DNA of 64,000 nt from Pisaster brevispinus (lineage: Eukaryota; Echinodermata; Asteroidea; Forcipulatida; Asteriidae), in the NCBI GenBank assembly GCA_023634235.1, contig JAMKCF010000007.1, positions 7,325,630 to 7,389,629 on the forward strand, read 5' to 3'. The notes under the pieces were generated by a model. The model saw nothing but the letters and a program-made list of their open reading frames with translations. It had not been told where the DNA came from and searched no databases. This document shows positions 11,650 to 25,386 of this stretch, piece by piece (position 1 is the stretch's first letter; each line of letters starts with the position of its first letter). Position numbers and translations under genes: made by a program.

Positions 11650-13820
11650 ATGTACGTCAGACTCAACGCGGGAAAGATGTTTTTCATGTTTGTAAGTATT
11701 GTATACAATGTTGATCCAATTCATAACGGAAAGCCATATTGGTCAGTAGACAAGGGGTGTCCAGTTGTAGCTTATAGTGATATTCTCGTTCTACTCTACT
11801 TCGACCAGACCAGACACATAACAAGGCCTAAATATGTTGTCATAACAGATTTCCTGGCTAAAAAAAACTATCAGGGCACCGGCTGCAGTAATGTAAATGT
11901 ATTTTAGCCGGTAACCTGTTTCTCTGCTAAGCAAAATATATCTGTTTTTACCAGCTTAGGGTACCAGCTTGTACAATTAGCTTAGAACTCCGTGTGAATG
12001 ACATTACCATTATATACATTTCCCCCAAATTAAGAGATTACATGTATGATGAAGAAAGGTTCATGTTCTAAAACAAAACAGGAACAGGGTCAGAATTATG
12101 AATTGTCCTCCCTTAACAGTGGTCCGCCGGCGCCACTTGCTACTTGTGTGGGGCATTCCGGACCCACATTTTGGGTGGCTTCTAAGAGTACTGATTTTTT
12201 TTTTTTTTTTTTTTTATATCCCTTTAGGGGCTCTGTAGCATTTCATTTTTGTTTTGGAATTTGAATTTATATTTTTGAGTAAATTCTTTAAAGTTGTGTG
12301 ATTTAATATTTGTTTGTTTGTTGGTTTGTCTGTATTTTGTTTGTGTGTTTGCTTTTGTTCTTGTATTTCTGTTTTTTTTTAGGGGGGGGTTGCCAAATGG
12401 CCGCCCACACATAATGGACACAACCGAATATATTTGTTATGCGCGCATCAGTCATTATCTATCACCTCAAGCATATGTTTTGTATATTTACTCAGTAATA
12501 GACATTTGTTTTACCGAATAGTTTATTGATTTAAATTTTTCTACTCTGTTCCAGGTCCTTTTGGCAGCTCTTCTGAAGGTGGTTGTTGCTCCGCACCATC
12601 ATCTACCGGCAGAAATAGACAACCAATTGCAAGGTGTCAATGAAGATGAACTGATTAGACGCTACTACAATTTTGGATACACAGCGGTTCAGATTAACAC
12701 TTTTCTTGGCCTCATTCATGGGATACATATAAGTATTCGCCGTCTAAGAAGGTTAATGCTGGCAATGGGTTTGCGGGTACATCGCCAACAAGGAAACTTA
12801 AATGAGATCGTCACAGCTATGAGGACAGAAATCAGCAGCAGCGGGAGACTGCTAGGTTACCGGCTCATGAGGCGCAGACTCATTTCTCAGTATGGCTTAC
12901 GGGTGACTCAGCAAACTACGAGATTATTGCTCGGCATTCTTGATCCGGAAGGAGTTGCAGTGAGATCACGCGGTCGGCTACTCAGGAGACAATACATATG
13001 CTCTGGGCCCAATCACGTCTGGCATATAGATGGGTATGATAAACTGAAGCAGTTCGGTTTAGCAGTGCACGGGGCTATTGACGGGTATTCTAGGAAGGTT
13101 ATATGGCTAAGGGTCGGCCCAAGTAATAATAACCCAGCCTACATATCACAATTCTACTTGGAACTGGTCAAACGTGTCCGTGGAGTGCCAACAGTACTCA
13201 GATGTGACCGTGGGACTGAAAACAGTGTTATTAAACAGTTGCAGATTGCTTTAAGGATGGACCATGCTGATGGGTTATCTGGTCATAACAGTTTTAGATA
13301 CGGTCGGTCCACTGCAAATCAAAGGATCGAGAGTTTTTGGTGTCAACTTCGCCGAATGGTAGTCCAGTTTTGGATAAACTTTTTTAAAGACATGAGAGAC
13401 ATAGGACAGTTTGATAACAGCAACCCAGTGGAAATGGAATGCTTAAGATTCTGCTTCACCCAACTTCTGCAGAAAGAACTTGACCGTGCAGTTAGTCTTT
13501 GGAACAACCACACCATTCGACGTCAGAGAAATCCAGATTGTCCCAGTGGTATACCCAACATGTTGTATCACACCCCCGAAGCTTTTGGGACCACTGACAG
13601 ACTGAAACCCCTGCTATACGAAGACGTCGAAATTGATGCTGCAATGGCTCAGCACTGTCAGTCGTTCCCTCAGTATGGGTGTCTGCCTGAATTTACAGAT
13701 ATAATAAGAGAGATCCTGGGAGAAGACATTGATAACTTTGAAATGCCCACAAGTGCAGAGGAGGGACTAGCGTTATACTTGCATATTTTGGAGATCATTA
13801 ACATGCAAGCTGGCGACTAG
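11650..13820 (+). CDS. DDE integrase/transposase of the giant transposon (two exons)
   Basis: Predicted recombinase that cuts and joins the element's ends in the nucleus. Exon 1 is 11650-11691 (ATG, 14 codons, perfect donor GTAAGT). Exon 2 is 12555-13820, after a polypyrimidine tract and CAG; both are phase 0, giving 435 residues. Exon 2 alone has no ATG before its codon for residue 82, so the short first exon is needed. Residues about 40-155 are basic and helical, with a GYRLMRRRL segment like the helix-turn-helix before IS3-family catalytic domains. The integrase core follows: HIDGYDKL (D173), RCDRGTEN (D232) and QRIESFW (E273), spacing D-58-D-40-E. Related stand-alone integrase-core proteins occur in fish, corals and other animals, as I recall. 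No stop or frameshift is present, so it may be active or recently active. Confidence 0.88.
11692..12554 (+). other. Integrase intron
   Basis: 863 bp between donor TTT|GTAAGTATT and acceptor CTACTCTGTTCCAG. It contains a T-run at about 12196-12215 and GTTTG-rich text near 12305-12350. No other exon was recognised. Confidence 0.75.
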
Positions 13821-15300
13821 TTAACCCGAAGATCTAATACACTTTCTATAGTGACAGCTTCAAACTGTACACATCACAATCCTCCACAAGAAGAATTGCT
13901 TTGAAAGTTAAATTAAATTGTCTTCTACTCTTATTTTCAGCACGTACAGTACAATATATTGTAAAAAATACCATGAGTCTCGGAATCTCATATTGAAGTA
14001 AAGTTTTTAGTATATTTTGGTCTATACTCGTGAAAATATATTAGTGTAACGTCTCACTTGCAAAATCAAAACAAATTTCGCGCATAAAGGATAAATATGT
14101 ACTGTTTTTTTTTCATAAGGTATTTGAAATTAGATGGAGTTGTTTATTTTATTTTGTGTGATAGCAACACCCAGTGACTGAACCTTGATTTGGCGGTTCT
14201 ACTTTCCAGTGTGGTTCCTCAGAGTGTAGAATCCTCTTGTGTGGTTCAACAATACGGGGAAATTAAATTGAACAAATGCAAATACTTCGACGTAAATGGA
14301 GATTCAGAAATGTCAAAAGTAATTGAAAATGGTGTTTGTGTTAGGTTAAAGTTAAATTTGTGCACCGTCATGTGCCGTTTGTGTTTGTATTATTAAAGAT
14401 GGAATTGAATTAAATCACTCAAACTTATTATTTGACTGTTTATCCTTGCTTATTTTGTGTTTAGTCATAATTTTATCATTTGTTTAATGTTTTTCTTCGT
14501 TTCGTTTTTTGAGCTAGTGTCTTTCCCGCCGTTGGCGGCGCCCTTACATGTGGTGAACCTTTACGTTAAAATATGGACAGGTTGAAGGTTTATCGCCGTC
14601 TCAATGCATTTTCTGTTTGTCTTGTTTGGTTTACAGACGTTCCCGATTTCGTTGAGTTTTTTTGAATAACTTTATAACTTGTCTGCTGTCGGTGGTTGAA
14701 CTTGAAAAAGCGAGAAAACGCACGTTTGTGCTTTAGTTAGGCATATACACAAAGTTTCCGGCGAGTTAAAATCCGACCAGTTCAAAGGTATGGTGAACGA
14801 CTAGGAAGGATTTCTCGCCTGAAAACATGAAAGGATCATAGGGCAAGGCCCTGGTTCTCTCGATAAGATTTTTTCTAATGTTGTTTGTCTTCGGAAAATA
14901 TGTTTTGCACTTTTTGTTCGTAATATGGTACTAGAGAAATTACTCAATAAATAGCCATTGCATTTTATGTCACTAAAGGTCCTTGGTTTCAACGACACGT
15001 AGGTCCTTTCAGTGAATAGTCAGAAGTAGCGTTGCGTGACTAAGGTAATTTATTGTGAATGCGTGCAATTCTTCATATTTTTGGCCGCATGAGGGCGTAT
15101 GTCGACCAATTTCACGTGATGAAAACAAGTAAACAAACGGGTTTTTTTTCCTTTTTTTATTGATATGTTTATGTATTCCGTCAATGATGCAAGAACACTA
15201 CGTACAGGCAGTTAAAACAAGATGAAACTGTAATATAAGTGATGCGAGATATTCCCTGATGAAAGCGCCCTCATGCGGTCAAAATAATGCTAAATGGAAG
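13821..15300. other. Integrase 3' flank, no further gene seen
   Basis: A+T-rich DNA with ATTAAA-type possible polyadenylation signals (for example near 13912 and 14392) but no clear AATAAA. Short open frames have no recognisable domains. Confidence 0.4.
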
Positions 15301-15309
15301 AGGGTGTAG

Positions 15310-15517
15310 TTCGCTCGTCCCCAGCGCCTTGCCTTCAAACCAAAGGCGCTGGGATGGGCAAACGTATCAAGCACGCTCATTGGTTAATGCTCAGTCCCAC
15401 CATGCATCACACTCACACTGCAAGCACTGCATGCGTGACGTACTTCCTGAACAAGAGTCTGTGCAAGCTGATTAGCCCATCCCAGCGGTCCTGGATAGGC
15501 CGCTGGGGCCGAGCGAA
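15310..15517. mobile_element. 208-bp MITE, copy 1, with 9-bp duplication
   Basis: Ends are TTCGCTCGTCCCCAGCG and its complement CGCTGGGGCCGAGCGAA. AGGGTGTAG at 15301-15309 recurs at 15518-15526. An internal CCAGCGCCTT/AAGGCGCTGG pair can form a hairpin. The 9-bp duplication suggests mobilisation by a Mutator-like transposase. Confidence 0.75.
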
Positions 15518-15539
15518 AGGGTGTAGCAGCAAGCAACTT

Positions 15540-15747
15540 TTCGCTCGTCCCCAGCGCCTTGCCATAAAACCAAAGGCACTGGGATGGGCAAACGTATCAA
15601 GCACGCTCACTGGTTAATGCTCAGTCCCATCATGCATCACACTCACACTGCAAGCACTGCACGCATGACGTACTTTCTGAACAATAATCTGCGCAAGCTG
15701 ATTAGCCCATCCCAGCGGTCCTGGATAGGCCGCTGGGGCCGAGCGAA
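15540..15747. mobile_element. 208-bp MITE, copy 2, with 10-bp duplication
   Basis: Same length, orientation and ends as the copy at 15310-15517, about 95% similar by eye. It has its own flanking direct repeat, CAAGCAACTT at 15530-15539 and 15748-15757. It is therefore a separate insertion 22 bp away, not a tandem duplication. Confidence 0.75.
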
Positions 15748-15757
15748 CAAGCAACTT

Positions 15758-18700
15758 AAACCCCAACATCTTCCCCAGGTTGTGTCGAGCAGTACGAGGT
15801 TGACTGCTCTCTCACCCTGGTATTTGAACATTTGCATATCCAAAATTTTTGGATACGTATGCAAATTAGAATAGTCTCGAAATTCACATCTTCGCCATAG
15901 TCTCGTGGTCCGGTACCAGATTTAGTAGCTTGTATGATTGGAAACATGTACATGTGCTAATGTAATGTTGTTGTCCAATCAGGGTCCAAGTGAGGAGTTT
16001 CCATCCCAGGGTTTACTATTTACAAACATGGTTGGAAATAAAGTAAACCATGGGGACGAGGTTGCTTAAACCCGGCCACGCACGCACTATAAGACGCCAC
16101 TTCAGCTTTGGTTACATTTTTGTTGAAAACTATGGAAAGCCAAAAATAAAAAACAAAAACAGAAAGCGACAGTTTGCAACAATGTTACACAAATAGGCCA
16201 TATATTAAAAAAATAGTGAGACAATCGTTGGAAACAAAGCATGGAATGCATTTATTTTTTAAGAAAGTTTGCAGAAATGTTGAATTTGGTCACAGACATC
16301 TGTTAAACACGATTTAATGTTTTGCTAACAATCGGCCTTCCATCATAAGCAGCGCGGTTTGTATCTTACTGTTAATCAACAATAGGTCTCTTCTGCTCTC
16401 GACTACTTTACGAAAGTTTTCAGTCGGGAAACTCCACATCTATTGACGGTGATTATGGGTTTGTTGAGGAGGGTACCAAAAACCACTGCTGCTACCGAAC
16501 TCACCGTGTTATGAAAAATTAATGTCTGATTGGCTGTTTCACAAAGACCTCCTGATTGGTCGGCAATGTGATGAACATTGGACCGTTCTATATGGGTACA
16601 CGATTACCCAAGTGCGCTAAATACAATTACATGTAAATAAGTGTGTAATAGCAGTGTGTTATGTTTTTATAGGACTTGGGAATGACACTTAGCCTAGTCA
16701 ACTGGCGGGGAACTACTAAGTGCAGTGAATAAAATTAATTTAACAATAACTGAGATGATTAAATTAAAATTCTGCTCAAAAGTGGGACCAAAAAATCACA
16801 TTTATAAGGATACTGCACATTTCTGTTAATGATACTTTTTGTCTTCATCCAGGTCATTTTTTTGTAGATTGACATGGCCTCCTAGTCCCTTTATATGTTT
16901 CTCCTTTATTATTTCTTTCATAAGTTGATAAATTGCTTACTCATTTACTGAACAACAACATAAAATAAAGACAAGCAGTATGTAGTCATGGCCAGCATTA
17001 GTGGGGATACGTTGACCTGGACATTAACAAACAAAGAAATAACAAGACAAAAACAACTCAGAAGACACAAAATGCAGAAAAAAGACGTACATAAAAACTG
17101 AAATATACTGAGAAAGAAATTAAAAGTAAATGTACAAATGACACAAAGAAACAAACGGCAAAACACGGATATAGAAAAGGTGTAGAAACAAAGACACATT
17201 TAACAAATAAAGAAAAAAGAGAAACAAAGAAATAAAGAATTAAAGAAAAAAGGAAATCAAGCAACGAATAAATACAGGGCACAAAGCATACTTTCCATAC
17301 AAAGGAACCAGTCGATTGCTTGCATGTTGGTCGCTCTACACAAGTTTTAATATCATCAAACAAATGATCATACCAAGCATGCATCATTGTCAAGTACATC
17401 CTTCCCCAATATTAAAACTCAACTCCGGCCAAACACCGTCCCCAAATTATGCTAACCCTTTGAGAAAGGAGACAAGAAGGGTGAGGGGGCAGGCGACGTT
17501 TCGACCCCACTCAACATCTTTTGCATGGTCAAAATTCTATCAAGACAAAACATCATTGCGTACCGATTTTACCTACCGTTACCAAGCCAATTCTACAAAA
17601 TTATTATCTCTGAGTATCCCTCCAGTTACCCCCCCCCCCCCACACACACACACCACACTACATCTGCAGCATTTTATACAGCATTTGAAACGCTCCCATC
17701 TAGCGGGTATCCCGCTTGTCTATACTATGAAGATCGTTAAATCGCCATCTTGGATTAGAAGCGTGCCATCTTGGATTAGAAGCGCCATCTCAGATTAGAA
17801 CGTCCGCCATCTCGGTTTTTGGTGTGGCGACTTCCCTGCTTTCTCCGGTGCGAGTTCAAACTGAAACTCCGAACATACTTTCACTTTCACTTTTCACTTT
17901 CACTTTCTCCACGTTATATTCCACACTACTACTTTTTTTCACTCAAGCACACCAGTGCCATTCCCAAGACATTCCTGAGGGACCGTAACGCCCACAAAAC
18001 AAAAGAAACAAACCCTATAGTTTAGTACGTAACTACTGCTGCTGCACAGTAGAACTTGCACACCTGACAAAACTATTTACAGCATACGCGCAGTAGCAAT
18101 TACACAGTAGCAAATTTGACATTCACTAAATGGACACTAAACAAATACAAATTAACAATTTAAATAAACTTCCATGGGTCTGGCTGTGACAGTTTCATTT
18201 ATTCCAACCTTTTTAAAATCACTACCTTCATTTTCAATTCACCTGTGCAATCAAAATACTTGTCAGTCATATGAAGCTCTTTAAAAATGTTTTTACTATC
18301 CTCAAAAATATATAAACTTTGCTACATTTTAACATTTTGAATCTTACGAAGCCCCTGTCGAAATCCCAATCTTAGGATGTCCGCACAATAGCTACAATAT
18401 GTCGACTTCCTTAGATAATTTGTTGACTCGACGGTCCCATAACCGCACTCAAACCCATACTCCGGTTAAAAATTATCTCATGAAGTCGTAATTCTAATTT
18501 AAGAATGTTGTCGTTCTGAGATAACTTATGTGGGGATCTGAACAAGAGCTACGTATAGAATCCACAATTATTTATTTCAATCCTAATTATTATTAAAGAT
18601 CACTCCCTTCATTTGACCTGCACTGACTGATTGCACATTGTAATACTTATTGTTAGTATAAATCTGTTTAAAGAATTGTTTTCACGAACATCAAAAATAG

Positions 18701-18765
18701 AAACTCTGAATATAAAACTGTATACAAGAACTCTAAATATAAACCTTTTCAAAAGAACTTTAAAA
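15758..18765. other. Transposon interior between the two genes, few features
   Basis: No exon was supported. Visible items are a C-run plus (CA)n at 17630-17652, three to four short repeats of CGCCATCTTGGATTAGAAG at about 17741-17815, and ACTTTCACTTTTCACTTTC at about 17880-17905. Minus-strand open frames at 16945-17399 are F/C/L-rich low-complexity text. Confidence 0.4.
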
Positions 18766-19300
18766 ATAAATATATAAAACTTTCAGTGTATAACTATAAA
18801 CAAAGGTTAAACTTGCTTCACAACCAATCAATTAATCAATCAATCAGTAAAGATACAAAATGACTCGCCATATCAACTTTAGATTTTCGTTTTCTGCTAG
18901 ATTGCTTTGATAATTAGATACAAATTTTGAAAAATAGATTAAATAAATATATAAAACTTTCAATGTATAACTATAAACAAAGGTTAAACTTGCTTCACAA
19001 CCAATCAATCAATCAATCAATCAATCAGTAAAGATACAAAATGACTCGCCATACCAACTTTAGATTTTCGTTTTCTGCTAGATTGCTTTGATAATTAGAT
19101 ACAAATTTTGAAAAACAGATTAAATAAATATACAAAACTTTCAATGTATCACTAAAAACAAAGGTTAAACTTGCTTCACAACCAATCAATCAATCAATCA
19201 ATCAGTAAAGATACAAAATGACTCGCCATACCAACTTTTGGCTTTTGTTTTTTGCTAGATTGCTTTGATAAATAGAAACAAATTTTGGAAAATGGATTAA
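18766..19300 (+). repeat. 180-bp tandem repeat, three copies
   Basis: Copies begin near 18766, 18945 and 19125 with AAATAAATATATAAAACTTT and each contains a run of CAATCAAT repeats followed by CAGTAAAGATACAAAATGAC. The last copy is cut short. It is non-coding and lies between the convergent integrase and RING genes. Confidence 0.75.
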
Positions 19301-19644
19301 ATTTGTAATCCCAGTGATACTACTATCACAAATACAGCTCACGGTGAAAGTCAAAATGTAAATAGCATAAGAACAGTGACCTTGAGATAATTTCCATCCA
19401 ATTGTTAACATCATCATTAAATCACATAATTAAACAATAGTTGTCCCAAAAAATATAGACATACTTGCACCCACCTCACTCCAAATGGTAGAATGTTAAA
19501 ATGTATTTTTTGTGTAAACTGAATGCTGAAACTGAACAATCACCATGAGGAGACAACTCATCTTAGAATGTGTAATGCCCCAAAAGTGACAAGATCTGTT
19601 AAATCACAAAATGTACAACTTGTTTGTTTACATCTTGTTTGTAG

Positions 19645-19870
19645 GGTGTAATGGCCGAGAGGTTTAGAGCATCGAATTCAAAAGCAAGATGCTTTACTAT
19701 AATTGTTTTTCTTCACCCAGTGGTATAATTGGGTACCTGCGAGGGTAGCGGTTGATTATGTGTTTGAAATAGAGTTCAGAGTGCTATGGCAGCCCAGGGC
19801 TGTATACTCCCCAGGGAGCTGAGAAAGATTATAGGATTGTTATTGGCCCATTTGCCATAACATTAAAAGC
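19645..19870 (+). mobile_element. tRNA-derived SINE remnant
   Basis: GTAATGGCCGAGAGGTTTAGAGC resembles a Ser/Leu-type tRNA 5' half (A box) and is followed by text such as CCAGTGGTATAATTGGGTAC. The intact cloverleaf is not present. A related tRNA-like start occurs near 54204. Confidence 0.45.
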
Positions 19871-20570
19871 GTATATTACTTTAAAATGGGTCATTCCGCG
19901 CCAACTCAGCTAGGGGTTGACCGTAAACGACTCGTATTCTTTTCTATTTCTATTTTGTTTTTAATCCTGTACTGGTTTTATGAATCCTTCCCGTTTTTAA
20001 GATACCACCCCTTGAACAGTTTAACCCAACCCTTTTCATCCCCTGTGTTGCATTGATGAATTTGGGAAAGATATACCCCTGATATTTGATATAGTTAATG
20101 ACTGGTACCCGAATTAACAAAAGTTTTCAGATAAGAAGTTGTCAAGTAAGTCCTTTAGTATATGTGCCACATCTCCCAAAATCCAATAGCATGGTGAAGT
20201 ATTTTCGCGTTTTCAACACTGGACCCATATTTCCATCACTGCCAAACACCCAGTGACACTGTTATTGGTCTTTCTTTGCTTGGGGGCACTCAGGTACCTA
20301 GACATTACCCATATATCATATTATTCAGGCAAACTGACATTCCATTTTGGCAAAAGACGGCGGGGGGGGGGGGGTCAAAATTTACAAAAAGTCCATTGCA
20401 CCAGTAAAATTTGATGTTTTTGAGGACCCATTGCACAACAAAAAAATCTTATTTACTAATTTGACAGTAGATTGTGATAATTTGGGTACAAGTTACCATA
20501 TATCAATTATCAGGGGTATACCTTACCATCTGCTGGGCACACAACGAACTGAAACATTTAAAAAACACCT

Positions 20571-23500
20571 TTAAAAGATTGTGCGAACACTCTGAATATG
20601 TTCCTTACAAAATGGGCATTGCGGGGAGTTGTCTTGAAAGTGTGTGGCACAGGGCATACACATGGAATGTCCACAGGGGAGGAAAAAAGCTGTCTTTTCC
20701 CTGTCAGCACAAATGTGACAAATATGTGTCTTCTTGAATGTCACCTATTAAAAAGATATATATATATAAAAACTAGTCACACACTTGTTCACTTAAACAT
20801 TTTGAAGCCAGAAATGATTGATCGTAGCTTATCAGTCCAGAGCACATACAAAAATATGTAGCCAGCCTATGTCTGTTATTCACACAGACTGAATTTGTGT
20901 TATCGCACACACACTTGTTATTTGCACATTGTCCTGTCTGCAGAAGGTACTTGATTTTTGTTGAAACACAGTCTTAATTTTGTATACTAAATACTATCCT
21001 GGATATTCGAGGCATCTTTTCTTAGGACTAAAGTTCAAACAATTTCATCACTTTTGCTTAATTTAGCAATGAAATTGTTCGCTACTTGCAATGACAGCTG
21101 AGACATCAGCACTAAGACAGCCGATTGTATTTATTGCTTGTCTGAAATGTGAAAGCTCCAGAGAGAGATTGGTAGGCTAGTGCTATCATTAATTGCAATT
21201 AAACTACACTGGCAGTGAATAATAAACATAGTCAAAAACTGGTAACATTTTGGACAATATCAACAGTTCAGTAGAAGATTCTATATCAGCTAGTGTGGCT
21301 ACTTGTGTTAGGAAATTCAACAAGAGTTGCTTTTACAGGTTAGCTCAAGAAATACTTACAGTGGGAGTTCCTGTAGGGAGGGAATCTGCCGCCCTTTCAG
21401 GCTAAAAAAAAGAGGAGGGACAAATTACTATTTATAAATACCCCAGACAGATTCGCTTTTCCTATTGGTACAAGTAAAGAGTATGTCACATAGGGATGAC
21501 GGCTGATGAAAAGACTGTAGCTGGAGCGGTTTCAGAAATGCATGCATTCTATTACCGCATGTGATTTCTTTTCCAGTTGCCAGTGCAGATTAGGTGGACA
21601 AACTTGACCGTCGCATATGTGCAATTTTACCCTTTGCAAAATGCAGCCTGAGCCTGTTTTAAGTCGCAAAATTAAACTGCCGTTTAAAACCTTGCAGGGT
21701 CTTAGCCATGCGATAAAGGACTGCGCCTTTAGCTTGGCCAAGATTCTTACATAAACTGCAAAAACTGGGGTGTTAAATATTAAACACTGTTATTGATGAA
21801 ACCGTTGTGGCGATTCTTTTGGTGTTAAAGTAACACCCTTTATATTCAATTGTGTCAGCAGAGAAACTAATTTTGTGGTGTTGTTTTCAGAGATGATTAT
21901 GATTGGACAGTTGAGAATGTATAGCTTTGTCTTGCACGGTTGCTCCCAGTCGTAGAATTCCATCCAGTTTTGTTCACTAATGAGAAGTAATCGTATTTAA
22001 TTGAGAATGTAATTAGTATGAGTAATTTTGGGAGGACAACATACGATCAGAATACTATGTTGTATAGGATGTTTTTGAAACGTTCATCGAAAATGATAAG
22101 TGAGTTTTCAACGTGTATTTTGACCTCAATAAATTTGCAAACTTTCAGTACTTTACGTGTATATGTAGTATCGTACGTGACTATGTACACATGTACAATG
22201 ATTTAGGGTCATAACGTCATCATGGTTTAAGTGTTATAGTATACACCATGCCCATATATAAGATGAAATGGAAGGCATCTGCTATTGTTCATAGCTTATG
22301 GTTTAGCTACGTAAATAAAGCCTGATCTATCACTCAGTTCTGTGTGGTCTTATTAAGCACCGGACTCAATAAATAGTTATTAAATAACACCAAGGGTGTT
22401 GTCACATGTAGATACTGGGAAAGAATTAAAAATTAACACTGTTGGTGTTATTTTTCACACTTTTGTTTTTACAGTGCACAAATAAACAGTTTTCATACTG
22501 TTAGAGGAGGTAAAGACATGAAAAATAAGCATTGTCATGTTGTCCCGATGACCCATTGTAGGTCTTTGGATTTGGAAGGCAAAACTAAACAAAATTAGCA
22601 ATGCTTTCAACATTGGAAACTCATGTGACAAGATACTTACAGTAGGATTTCCTGTCGGCATTGGCACTGGTACTGCAGCCTAAAAAAAGAATGACAGCAT
22701 ACATATAATAATAGATTTACACACCTTTGACTACAGCAGAGAGGTATACTAATGAACTTGGCTTTCACATGGTATGCAGTTTTCACACACACTTAGAAGG
22801 AAGGCAAAAACATGAAAGACAGAAGTATGTGTATTTTGGAGTACACAACAGTGCTAGTTAACCGAGGAATGCAGTATAGAAAAAGAGCTGCATGTGTTTG
22901 ACGTGTCATACAAGATGATCATTATCATAAATGCTAATTAGGTAATTATCAAGTTTTTGTGATTCAGAACCAGAAGCTGACTTGAATATTAGTGTATAAC
23001 GCCCCCAAAATTTAACCCTTTTGGTGGTTACTAAGAAACTTCTAGACTTGAAGAAACTTAAGAAACTTCTCAGACATGGTCATGTGATGTAGGATGCCTT
23101 TGTTAGAGCTTGGGTATGCAGACTGGTCACTTTCCAATCAGCATTGCTAAAAGGAGGACTGGCCCTTACTGCCATCGCCAATTGAATGTCAACTGAAAAT
23201 GAAATGGTAAGAGCTTTTGTTTATCCACAGTTATAATTGCTTTGCAAAGTTCAAGAGCATGAACACTAGTTACACTATACAGGGCAAACGCAAGGCAAAT
23301 GCATGTCCGTCAATCTTGCTTGCGAGACAGAAAAACCAAAGCAACTTACACTTGGCAATGGTACATCAAGAAGAGTGCCGCCGCTTGCTCTGGGTTCTTC
23401 AACCTCATTAGGCAGGGAGACATCAAACTGTAAGAGAAATAAATATATTCTTGTTCAGGAAATAACTGGAGTTCCTCCAGTTTAATGTATTATAGTGAGA

Positions 23501-24082
23501 AAATGAGAAAAATATGAGATATTGGACAAAGGATATTGATGTCTCTTACCCAATCCACCAACGTGATAACAAATGTACATGATTTTCACGTGACATGCAT
23601 GTAACAGTTTCTGAGTAATAACAGTGTTTTTAAAGGAATGCTTATGTCTATTCATTAAGAGTCGAATCTTACGTGTTTGAATGATGGCATGCTTCCAAAA
23701 ATATCAGGCAAGTCATCCGATGAAGAGGTATGATACGCCTGTAACGAAGCACGCGAGGACAAACCTACCTCTTGTTCTGATTCAGATGATGATGAAACAC
23801 AGTCCTGTATGAGAAAACAAATCACCAAGTTTGACAAAACAATAAATAAATTTGGCTTATGAGTATTAAAGACAATTGTTACTACTGTCAGAAACCCAGT
23901 GATGTAGTGTGCGTGTGTGCCCTTACACATGCCAACTTACGGGGTACTTTTAACAATGGAACAATGGACCCCACAAGGCAATTTCAATAGGAACAATAGG
24001 GCCCCACAAGGGAATTCTTTAGAAAAGGGAACAATAGAACAACAATAGCAGTACCCCACAAACCGGATCCGTAAGGTTGCGT

Positions 24083-24113
<31 letters not shown>

Positions 24114-25353
24114 TGCAGGCACATGTCAACCCCACCCCAATAAAAAAATGTCATCTACTGCTGCCAATTTGGCAACTGGAGAAAGTATTATATTAAAAAG
24201 AATATACAACATTTGAAAACAACGAAAAAACAATATTACCATTATTAAAAATATTACTGGACTGTTACTTGTGAATAAAGTCTGAACCATCCTGTAAAAT
24301 AATGGCACCTGGTGTGCTGCCCACGTTCAAGAAAATTTGTGTGGTCGGTTAACCTGTATTTTCGAATACTGCCCAAACTTACCATACTTTATAGTTAAGT
24401 AGGATTTGAAACTTTGCATAATGACAATACGATCTAGTTAAGATTTGCAGTAGCACAATGTAAAAATCTCTCTGTGAGCTTGTTGGTGAGTTTCAAGTAG
24501 ACGCTGTGGAGGAGTGTGCCGTCTGTGTTTCTAGTGATGAGTACGTCCATAAAGGGTATCTTTCTGGACTGTTCTTGCTCCATGGTGAACTTGATGCTTG
24601 GGTGTTTGCTGGTTGAGGTACTGCAGGAATATGAGTAGAATCAGGTCTGTGGGGCCACACGTCAAAGGTATCGTCTACGTAGCGTAGCCACGGAACAAAC
24701 ATCTGTGAGGGTCCATTGGTGAAGAGACAATCCACATCAAAACTAACCAAGATGTCAGTGGGTTGGAGGCTCAGGCTGCGGGTGATGTCAACAAGATGGG
24801 TGGAGTTGGAAACATGGTTGGCTGTTAGACACACCAGGAGTCACAGTTGAAAACCAAAAGTGCTTTTCAGAACCACCCAAACTCACAGAGAAATTATTAC
24901 ATGTGCTACCGCAAATCTTACTAGATTATATTTTATTAGTCTGCATTTTGTTTGCAATCGATTACACACATGTGAATGGCTGCATTGTCTAGCACTACTA
25001 CATATATGAAGCAATTGAATATCTTTAACATTCTAATTTGTCACTTCTCAGGCCCTAAAATAAAATAGATTTGTCAAACCAAAGCACATCATTGCACTCT
25101 AGGCCCTTAAAACCATATTAATTTTAAGTGACCCCCCCCGCAAAATACAATATATCCCCCAAATGGAATCAATTAATGCATTAATGTCCCCAACAGTTAC
25201 ACCCCCCCCCAGTCTCCATACATGTACTTCCATAAAAAGCCTGGTCATGATAGAGTTAATGTTTGTGCTTTGATGTTTTGGTTTAGGATTTTGCCCCCCC
25301 CCCCAAAAAAAAAAAAATAAATAAATACATAAAAAAAAAAAAAAAAAAAAAAA

Positions 25354-25386
<33 letters not shown>

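Noticed and set aside
12561..12563. Integrase start at 12561
   Set aside because: The codon is TTG, not ATG, and lies six bases after a strong splice acceptor; the start belongs to the upstream exon at 11650.
16945..17399. Cys/Phe-rich minus-strand frames
   Set aside because: Low-complexity reading of an A-rich plus strand; no domain or splice support.
20347..20861. Plus-strand open frames over the RING exon
   Set aside because: They overlap the minus-strand C3HC4 exon, which has zinc ligands, an acceptor site and correct phase; the plus frames have none.
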